From assembly GCA_025174535.1 (NCBI GenBank), contig JALBUN010000023.1:3534001-3598000 (forward strand): a stretch of DNA of 64,000 nucleotides, written 5' to 3'. The notes under the pieces were generated by a model. It saw only the letters and a list, made by a program, of their open reading frames with translations, had not been told where the DNA came from and did no database searches. Positions 57,218-64,000 of this stretch are shown here, piece by piece. The stretch comes from Cantharellus purpuraceus (taxonomy: Eukaryota; Basidiomycota; Agaricomycetes; Cantharellales; Hydnaceae). The first letter of the stretch is position 1. The number at the start of each line of letters is the position of its first letter. The position numbers were made by a program, and so were the translations under genes.

Positions 57218-57413
57218 GATGGCTAGAATTAGAGACTGAGGTGGAGAGGGAGTTGTGGCGCTATTTAAAAGTTTGATATGAAAAGATGCTGGTGGAGTTG
57301 GACTGTCAGAGTGGTTTGATATACGTCCTCGATGCGTCCTGGCTCGTCACCGTCTCACCTATTCAATCCACAGACATGAGGCCTCAGGGGCTCAGCCTTA
57401 AATGGAGAGATAC

Positions 57414-57940
57414 TGTTATGACTATATTCATTAATGCCCAGATCCCCATCCGATCCACTCAGATCCCCACACATATGAAATCTATACTCCATTTGGAAAC
57501 CATCATGTCTCCATTTATCTGTCCAATTGTCACCACTGAATCTCACCCATCTGTCTCCAGTTCCGATTGATGTATCAGCATCACCATAGGAACCCAGACA
57601 TCTGTCCCCATCGGACTTGGACATACTCATGTAAGGCCGTCAGCCTCGGAGACCCATCACCGGAGTAATTATTATTAGATTTCAAATATGTATTTAAGCT
57701 GTCCAACTGGGGACTTCATCCCCAGTTCAAATGTCAAATCACACCTAGTTCCTAAGTCCAATCCTAACTATCTAAGTCATACTCCATCTCCGAAATCTTG
57801 GACACCGGTATTAGTGAGGGTGCAGCACATAAGCTGAAGCCAAGTCCGTTCCGACCCCCATGACGTATCCAATTCCCTCTCCGACTCCAACCCAACCTCC
57901 AACCCAATCTCCGACCCCCAATCGGACCTAGTGCGTAACA
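57414..57940 (+). repeat. LTR-A, 3' LTR of A3 (527 bp)
   Basis: TGTTATGAC...GTGCGTAACA, preceded by the same 57-bp terminal internal segment as in A0 and followed by ACTCA and exon 2 of the host gene. Confidence 0.9.
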
Positions 57941-58432
57941 ACTCACCAGATTCCTCTGTAAGTGTTGCAATGCTGTGCATCAACCTAGAGCAAGAACTGA
58001 TATTGTAGATGTCAGTGCAACACTTCCCACTCAGGAGGAGTTGCAGTCATTGAGTGTTTTGAATCCCATGGGGATCAATGTGCTGATGGGCTTGGGCAAG
58101 CCATGGGCAAGCATGGCAACTATGGGGCCAGGGAATGGGGGATACCCAGCAATGGGTAATTTTCCAGGTGCAGCAGCAGCACCATGGACATACCCATCAT
58201 CGAGGTATCTCCCCAGCACAGCAGCTCCATGGCCATACCCGGCAACAGGTAATCTGCCAAGTGCACCCCCAGGGCTGTTTCAGTGTGTGGCATGTGGCCA
58301 CATACAACCTGCCCAACATATTCAGGATGGTGGACAAGTGAGGTGTGTGACTTTGACATGATGAAATTGCAGAGAATGAGGCTGACGTGTGTTCAGGTCC
58401 ACCATCAAAGCATGCAATTCGATTCACAACCA

Positions 58433-58685
58433 GGGGATGGCGTGGAATGCCATGACCTCCCCACAGCCGGCAAATACTAGTTATATGGAAGAGGGTGGAA
58501 ACCTGACTGCATCGCTGCTGGCCGCTTCAGTCCAGAGGACCATCGCCCGCTGACACAGATCCAGTACCATCGCCCGCTGACATAGGGGACGGCGTGGAAT
58601 GCCACGACCTCCCCACAGCCGGCAAATACTGGTTATATGCAAGAGGGTGGAAACCCGACTGCATCACTACTGGCCGCTCCAGTCC
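58433..58685. repeat. Tandem duplication within intron 3 of the host gene
   Basis: About 100 bp at 58433-58530 recur at 58585-58685 (offset 152 bp), each carrying GGCGTGGAATGCCA and an acceptor CCCCACAG followed by GGCAAATACT. Only the second acceptor opens onto the long exon 4; the first leads to a stop within about 25 codons. Confidence 0.8.
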
Positions 58686-59296
58686 AGGATGGACCTGTGA
58701 CAGGACCATCGCCGGCTGACACAAATCCAGTACCATTACGGGCTGGAACGCCAGCACCACCACTGGCTACATCAGCATCACACCCTCCTTCCCCTGCCAC
58801 AGCCTCAATAGGACCATCGCAGGTTGGATCACCGGCAACCACGGCTCAAAATCGTCCATACCGTCGCAGGTCACGTAAATGTGACTTTGTCGCTGCAGAC
58901 GGCAACGTCTGCGGGCGTGTCATGTCGCACAACTTCGACCGTCACTGGGTGGCACATGGTCTCACTGAGTTGGAGGCAGTCCAACGGGGAAGACTCTCCA
59001 TGCAGGACGCCACGATTGTGAAATCGTTGGAGTGTCAGGAGTTGCTTGCACATCACCAGTTGACTTGTCCTCTGAGATGCACGGATAATCGGACGCATCT
59101 GCTTACCTTCTCGAGGAAGGAGCATCTCCTCCGCCATCTGAGACGTCGCTGTCAGCGGCCGCACTCCGAGGAAGAGATTTCACAACTGTTGAGCGAGGCC
59201 AAGAAACCGATAAGGTGGAACCAGACTACGAGGAAGCTCCGTCGACTAGGGGACCATCAGCAAGCTGAGCACAGTCGTTCGGTTGAGGATGTTTGA

Positions 59297-60016
59297 AAGC
59301 GCTGTAGAGGCTTTTTTAACCTCGTCAGTGGAGCGATCGATTGGTTGATCGATGAAGGTATTGAACGAATGTGGTGATGTTGAGCTCATTGCAATCGGCA
59401 GTTGCTGCCGTGAATTCCTAGGAACAGAATGAGCACTCACAACCTCCTCTTGCGAGGTCGGGTTTTCCAATTTTCCAATTTTCCAATTTTCCAATACCTG
59501 AAGGATGAGGTTGATTAATATAACAATATATCGAGCTGTTGTGGTTGTTAGATTGTAGACTGAGTCCACATTGAAGCTCAGCTGATTGGTGTAGGATCCG
59601 GCTTGGTGAGACGCAGGTGCAATTATCAGAACATTACTCGTTTCTGCGGCCAATACCACACGTACCTATGGCGATCCATTCCTTGATTGGTCCCCTGCTA
59701 AATGGCTTGGGGAATCGAGTTTGAGGTTGCCGCCTACGGCTGATCAGCTCACATCGCGGCTGCTAGCACGTTTGTGACACCACCTTCGGTGCCAGTGAAC
59801 AGTTGGAGTTTGACTTTAGTCGTAACTGATATTGGTACGGACACACACACACACATATATATATATTTGAGCCTGTGGATAGATCTATGAATATTTCGAT
59901 TGAAGCTTGCAAGGACGACAAGCTCTTTATTTATCATGCCACACGCCTCGAACAGTGGGCGACCCAGGACTCTACCTTATACTGTAGCTTCAACAGCCTT
60001 CACTGTGTCTTCGTAG
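59297..60016. other. Intergenic, with simple repeats
   Basis: Contains four TTTTCCAA units (about 59463-59494) and an AC/AT dinucleotide run (59840-59868). No supported gene. Confidence 0.5.
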
Positions 60017-60331
60017 AGGCCGTCAAAAGCAAAGATTTTGAGACCCAGATCAATTGCTTTGTCTGTCTCGTTGGTACGATATAGTCTGGATATCCCTTCC
60101 AACAAGCGAGGTCCCCCCCCTCCCACTTGGGTCAAATTCTGTGTTTCCATCCTTCTTATCGTCGTGGCTGGCGCAGTAGTCGGTGGTGTCGTCGGTTCCC
60201 GATACCACCACAAGAAAGCTTCGGTGTCTTCTGCAGGTGGAGGCTCCAATCCTGCCGCTACTAGTTCAGCAGTCAACGCAAAGAATGCTATCGACATTTT
60301 CTCCATTAACATCAACGAATTGGCCGTCTAG
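60017..60331 (+). CDS. Possible exon of a membrane protein
   Basis: Open frame after an AG acceptor-like TCGTAG, no ATG of its own. A Pro-rich stretch is followed by one strong transmembrane segment (FCVSILLIVVAGAVVGGVVG), a basic flank (SRYHHKK) and a Ser/Ala-rich tail to TAG 60329. Could be a terminal exon or a relic. The opposite-strand frame of similar length looks like a shadow. No family recognised. Confidence 0.3.
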   Translation, partial: RPSKAKILRPRSIALSVSLVRYSLDIPSNKRGPPPPTWVKFCVSILLIVVAGAVVGGVVGSRYHHKKASVSSAGGGSNPAATSSAVNAKNAIDIFSININELAV

Positions 60332-61432
60332 CCTTCTACGATGCACCGCCAGCATCAAGACATGGCGCTCAGATCCATTCCAACCCACCTCTCCTAGCAT
60401 GACAACTCCACAGCAAGATCGTCTGCCAATCATTGCGCCAGCATAGCCTCTCTTTTCTTTCTAGGTCGAATCGAAACAGACGTGTTTCAAAATTGTGTTT
60501 CCCTTTTAGCTAATATTTCACTGAGACACTAGGGAACCGTGCCGTTTTCTGAAATCTCTTTCTACACATTCAAAGGTTATACATGCCGATTCAAACCTTG
60601 ATTTCATCCACTTTCAAAATATAATCAACCTCAGGGCTACATCAAGAATCAACGGCCTCATGTGCAATCACAACAACTGATATGCCGTGCTTGCTCAATC
60701 AATTCAGAGGAGCCCAGCCTAGGGCCGTGGATATCCAAAAAGGGGACCGGAATAACAGTCAAAGTGAAATCGTATAGAAGGATTTTAAGTGATCCGATGG
60801 GCGAGAAGATGACGGTGCGACTTTCAAGAATACTGATGAATTAATTCTCTGATAACAGCCCAGTGGGTGGACTTGTAATACTATGAGTCAGATAACAGTT
60901 GTCCACTTTCGTATACTAGGCTCGTCTCCCCTGTGTATGATCCTTACTCTCTGTCCGCTGTGCCCTCTATCATGCTCGCCTACCCTTCGGGTCCAATGGC
61001 TTGGCCCACCAAGCTCTAAATATCCCATGCAAGTGTTTCATCAAGGCACGCCTCACGATACAGTCTCGCAAGATTACAGGACAACTTTGTTCTATTTCTG
61101 ACAGTTGCTTCCTATAGGATCAATGGAGAGCACATGATACATATTACGTGAGGCAAATGCAAGTGTCATCTCAATTGCCATCTCCACGTCGGCATGCAGT
61201 CTACGGATTCCGACCCGATGTGAACATTGAATGCGACAGTGACACGTCTATTCTGACCCTTATGTATCTCAATTGGCGTATTGTACACAATGACCACTCG
61301 CAATGATTGTGAGAAATGGGGCTGGGGCGAAAACCCCATGGCACTGCTTTCCCGAATATTCAACTGTGCTATTCAACAGCCAGGGTACTGTGCAGCAACG
61401 TCATATGACAACATGAGGAAACAGCGTGTGCG
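60332..61432. other. Low-copy sequence, nothing recognised
   Basis: No repeats shared elsewhere in the window and no convincing ORF. Confidence 0.35.
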
Positions 61433-62110
61433 ATTAGGTTCAAACCTCGCGATGCTACGCATGGTAGGATGTGGAAATCAGCGTCTACAATAAGGTTGGA
61501 AATGTCCTCACTTCTGAACCTTGCCTTCAAGGATGGCAAATCTGTGAGGCATCTTCAATGTGACGGGCCAATATCACAGTCTCAAATCATGATGTAGGCG
61601 GAGTAGTAGTGCAAGGCTTCCTTTGTTTGTAAGAGGTACCGGACGAAGGATGCAAAGGCTTCCATATTAGATTATACCATGCATTGACGTGCAGGATCTA
61701 GGATCTCCCGCTTATAGGCACTGAGGCGGCGGCTTGACATATACAGTAGGTGCACTCGCTAGACTTAATTTCCGCCAGTCAGCGCCGTACCGAAGCTCCA
61801 ATCAAGTGAGCCATATGGCCCTAATCAGGAATTTGTGAATTAAAAATCTCAAAGTGTTCGCCACGCTGTAAACTGAATAAGCACAATGAGCTGTAAGGCT
61901 GTTAGCGCGAAGCATAGCTGCGTCTATATAAATGGTGGGGTCTCCTAAGACTTCTTTCCCCATGGCAAACTACAGCACAATGTCTCTGGACGAGATGACA
62001 GCCTCCACAAGTAATGCAATGACGACACATGACTCTCATAATCTAGACGAAGGCCTCATTTACAATGCAGTGAGTACCTGAACTATCTGTAGGCGTATAC
62101 CACTAACAGT
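61433..62110 (+). repeat. Second copy of the promoter-exon 1-intron 1 cassette
   Basis: Uninterrupted counterpart of 6237-6461 + 45304-45428 + 46163-46462, giving the empty sites of Gypsy-B (ATCTA, 61696-61700) and LTR-D (CTAAT, 61821-61825). Similarity stops within two bases after the intron 1 acceptor. Beyond that the two loci are unrelated. Confidence 0.85.
61925..61932 (+). promoter_or_regulatory. TATA box of the 62 kb gene
   Basis: TATATAAA, 30-37 nt before ATG 61962 and 48-55 nt before the ATG at 61980 that matches the other copy's start. Confidence 0.6.
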
Positions 62111-62600
62111 GAAGCAGTTGACGTCGTAGCGGCCTATGTGAAAACCGTATGTGATTTATTCACCAAGCTCAATGTCCTGTTTCTCCTTCCCCGGGTGAAG
62201 CGTGTCTGATGATTGACGTGTTGCTTCAGGCCACATCTTCTTCTAGACACCTACCCGGTTTCCTCATATTCATGTCTATGCCGACGCGTACGACCACTTA
62301 GTCCGCACGGTACTGTCTCACCGCACACGAAAGGTTAACGATATTACCCTCCCATACCTCACTGGAGTCATCCAGCTCGAAGATTCAACCCAATCTGAAT
62401 TCCCTATCCAAATTCCGTGCATCGTTGACTCACCACACTCCCTAGAGATATTAACGAGGACTACACTCGTCATCAAACGCGTGACGGGTCGCGACCCAGC
62501 GATCTTCCTGCTCGATCCTGGGCGTGGCTGGCATCATGAACAAATCGCATGTCCAAAAGACCTCTTGAAAGACTTATCCCCATGGCGACGTCCCTGGTAA
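61962..62600 (+). CDS. Candidate spliced gene sharing exon 1 with the 46 kb gene
   Basis: Exon 1 61962-62069 (MANYSTMSLDEMTASTSNAM), intron 62070-62109 with GTGAGT donor and CTAACAG end. A second open block (EAVDVVAAYVKTVCDLFTKL) runs to 62194, then a 52-nt intron (62195-62246) and a clean 117-codon exon (TPTRFPHIHVYADAYDHLVR ... DLSPWRRPW) to TAA 62598. Exons 2 and 3 join in frame, but exon 1 to exon 2 does not in the obvious splice, so the start is uncertain or the gene is damaged. Exon 3 has no ATG, so a simple ORF search misses it. Family unknown. Confidence 0.4.
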
Positions 62601-63263
62601 TTCTTCATGTATCTTGACAAAGTTCAAACATTCCAAGTGGCACTGGAAGGCGTTCTCAACGAGATGTCCATCCATCTTGCGTTAAGAGCGACGTGGGTTT
62701 CGACAAATGAAGAAGTCTGAGAGGCTGCGCGTGAGATGGCCTTGTCAACTAGAGGAGTGACTTTCAACTTGAAGCTTTGGTTGATTGTGATGACAGGTGT
62801 ATGCATTGGCAGCTACCACCATGGTAGGCAGCCTGACGCAATGAGGATCCGAGGTCACTTAGATTAGTGTTCGTTAACCACGAGAAGAAATTGTCTCGTC
62901 ATTCGACACATATGACGGCCGTTACTGTAAACACAGGTCGAAGGTGCAGGCAGTTATGTTCGTGCCCAACACCTTTTCTCCCCATCTGAAGACATGGATA
63001 AGTGGCCGTAATCACGCAGCTGGACGTACAGGTGTCTCAACTGCACCAGGGAGGTCATGGTAGATTAGCGACCAGCGGCATAGAGTCTGCGTCAGTCAAT
63101 ATCATCCCTTTGAGATACAAGTTGGTGTGGCGGGGACTGTGAGCAAGCCTTGACATACAAAGATGATACAGACTCGACTCCATCGTTGCTTTATTCATAT
63201 GGCCGCATGTTCGCACTCGTTCATACTATGATTAGGAACCAGAAACATAGTTTTATTTTGCTT
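62601..63263. other. Low-copy sequence, no supported gene
   Basis: Only short open frames without start or intron support. Confidence 0.35.
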
Positions 63264-63549
63264 TCAAGTTGGATCTGGGATGATGCTTGATGAGTAGATT
63301 CGTGGCGAATTGGCGTCGCTCAGTGCTGTCTGGAGCATGAAGCTTGAGCGGGGAGTACTGGAGCAGGGAGCGAGAGAACTCATTGATGGCGCCGTACAAG
63401 TAGGTAGCATTTCAAGGAAAGCCTTCTGACTTATCAGGCGGTTGCGGATGGGGGAGAACAAACTATGGATTCTGATCCAGTCATATGCAGTGAAGTAGTC
63501 AATGTTGGGGTTTTTGGGTACGGAGTAGGGGAGAAACCACGTTGTCATA
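63264..63549 (-). CDS. Hypothetical protein, frame broken or spliced
   Basis: Minus strand, ATG about 63549 (MTTWFLPYSVPKNPNIDYFT), coherent to RNRLISQKAFLE near 63410. From there a different frame (GAINEFSRSLLQYSPLKLHA, then ERRQFATNLLIKHHPRS) looks protein-like down to about 63260. A TATA-like CTATAAATATT lies about 100 nt upstream (about 63650). No intron boundaries were found between the two frames, so either a frameshift or an unrecognised splice. No family recognised. Confidence 0.35.
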
Positions 63550-64000
63550 TTACTAAGCAGGACGACATTGTGTCGGCCCCATCGGCTCTTATCCTCAACA
63601 GTCAATAGAGGAGTGCATGGATCCACAGTCCAGTGAATAAAAATATTTATAGTCGGAGTGCATTGCGAGGCGATTCTTCGCTGGCTTGTACAATTCACCT
63701 TGAGCTTGAGATGTGGATGGGTGAAGATGCGTGATATTCGTCACCGAGCCTTTATTTCTTGCTATCGCTTTACGGTACACCTTAATGCTCGTGTAGACAT
63801 TGAGGAAGGATGAGCCTGTGAATGGCACAGAAATGAAGGATAGAAGATGCAAATCATGGAGCATAGTGTACATGTGGCACACGGGCTGGGTGCGCCGTGT
63901 TCTCGGGAGTCTATAGGAAGATCCCGCCCAAATTTTTCTTTGCGGGTTAACTCGAACCACGACTTTGCCTACACACGATCATGGACGTATGTCTACCTAT

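Larger units (their letters stand above)
55249..57349 (-). repeat. Solo LTR-C with nested LTR-F (1273 bp without it)
   Basis: On the minus strand TGACGAGCCAGGACG...GCGAACCAACA. 4-bp duplication CCGT (55245-55248, 57350-57353). A0 is uninterrupted at the same place near 3193. Contains a minus-strand TATA box (TATATAAAAGGG, about 55455). Related to 14957-15656. Confidence 0.75.
46507..57940 (+). mobile_element. Gypsy-A copy A3, full length with nested insertions
   Basis: 5' LTR 46507-47045, gag, pol, antisense ORF, 3' LTR 57414-57940, flanked by ACTCA (46502-46506 and 57941-57945). Nested inside: solo LTR-A (50400-51000), solo LTR-F (52237-53059) and solo LTR-C (55249-57349), which itself holds a second LTR-F. 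Net element length without insertions is about 7.9 kb. Confidence 0.95.
46331..59296 (+). pseudogene. Host gene with zinc-finger-like C-terminus, interrupted by Gypsy-A
   Basis: Exon 1 46331-46420 (MSLDEMAASTSDAMTTHESD), 40-nt intron, exon 2 46461-46506 plus 57946-57957, 51-nt intron 57958-58008, exon 3 58009-58337, intron 58338-58618, exon 4 58619-59296. All donors are GT and acceptors AG, and the phases join. Gypsy-A A3 lies within exon 2 with duplication ACTCA. An in-frame TGA at 46488 is a second lesion, perhaps from CGA. Exon 3 is Gly/Pro/Ala-rich with a CVACGH motif. Exon 4 has a Pro/Ala/Thr-rich linker, RPYRRRSRKCDFV, and a Cys/His region (CGRVMSHNFDRHWVAHGL, HLLRHLRRRCQR) like fungal C2H2-type domains. 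Probably a nuclear protein. The part from 57958 on may survive as a separate truncated gene. Confidence 0.6.

Noticed and set aside
59840..59868. Dinucleotide run as a regulatory element
   Set aside because: A simple AC/AT microsatellite with nothing else to support function.
59977..60315. Minus-strand 112-aa frame
   Set aside because: Overlaps the plus-strand frame with a clear membrane helix; no start context or introns.

Overview
The window reads as a transposon-rich chromosome segment of a filamentous basidiomycete, most likely an Agaricomycete; no species can be named. The evidence is 48-60 nt GT-AG introns, two Ty3/Gypsy chromoviruses, two Ty1/Copia families, a spliced IS630/Tc1-mariner transposase, a relic of an Agaricomycete-type gene family, and heavy decay at former CpG sites. 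There are no bacterial operons, rRNAs, CRISPR arrays or convincing tRNAs.

Layout. 1-3783: 3' part of a Gypsy-A element with a convergent antisense ORF and its 3' LTR. 3784-6233: decayed minus-strand Copia-1. 6237-6461: a piece of a host promoter region. 6462-13624: Gypsy-B copy E1. 13625-38922: a 25 kb block holding a split LTR-A, an inverted-repeat element, relics of protease, KH-domain and oxidoreductase genes, one small spliced gene, Gypsy-A copies A1 and A2, an Agaricomycete-family pseudogene, a DDE transposase and Copia-2. 38923-45298: Gypsy-B copy E2. 45299-46506: the rest of the host promoter, exon 1 and part of exon 2 of a host gene. 46507-57940: full-length Gypsy-A copy A3, inserted in exon 2. 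57941-59296: the remaining exons of that gene (zinc-finger-like C-terminus). 59297-64000: mostly low-copy sequence with a second, uninterrupted copy of the same promoter and first exon (61433-62110) and two small candidate genes.

Main points. (1) Target-site duplications show that E1 and E2 have exchanged ends: ATCTA pairs the left end of E1 with the right end of E2, while TCTGT pairs the left end of E2 with the right end of E1. A split LTR-A with CACAG duplications confirms it. The 25 kb between them is therefore circularly permuted, as if a circle of about 32 kb carrying one Gypsy-B had recombined into another Gypsy-B. (2) Both Gypsy families carry an extra gene between pol and the 3' LTR. 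Gypsy-A has an antisense ORF with a Glu/Arg-rich coiled coil and a Zn2Cys6-like cluster, with its own TATA box. Gypsy-B has a sense 145-aa ORF, also with its own TATA box. (3) Both families look self-primed: sequence just inside the 5' LTR is complementary to the predicted mRNA start. (4) Nearly all coding copies are broken, mainly by CGA-to-TGA stops and other CG to TG/CA changes. Coordinates of decayed genes are approximate, and family names rest on motifs read by eye.
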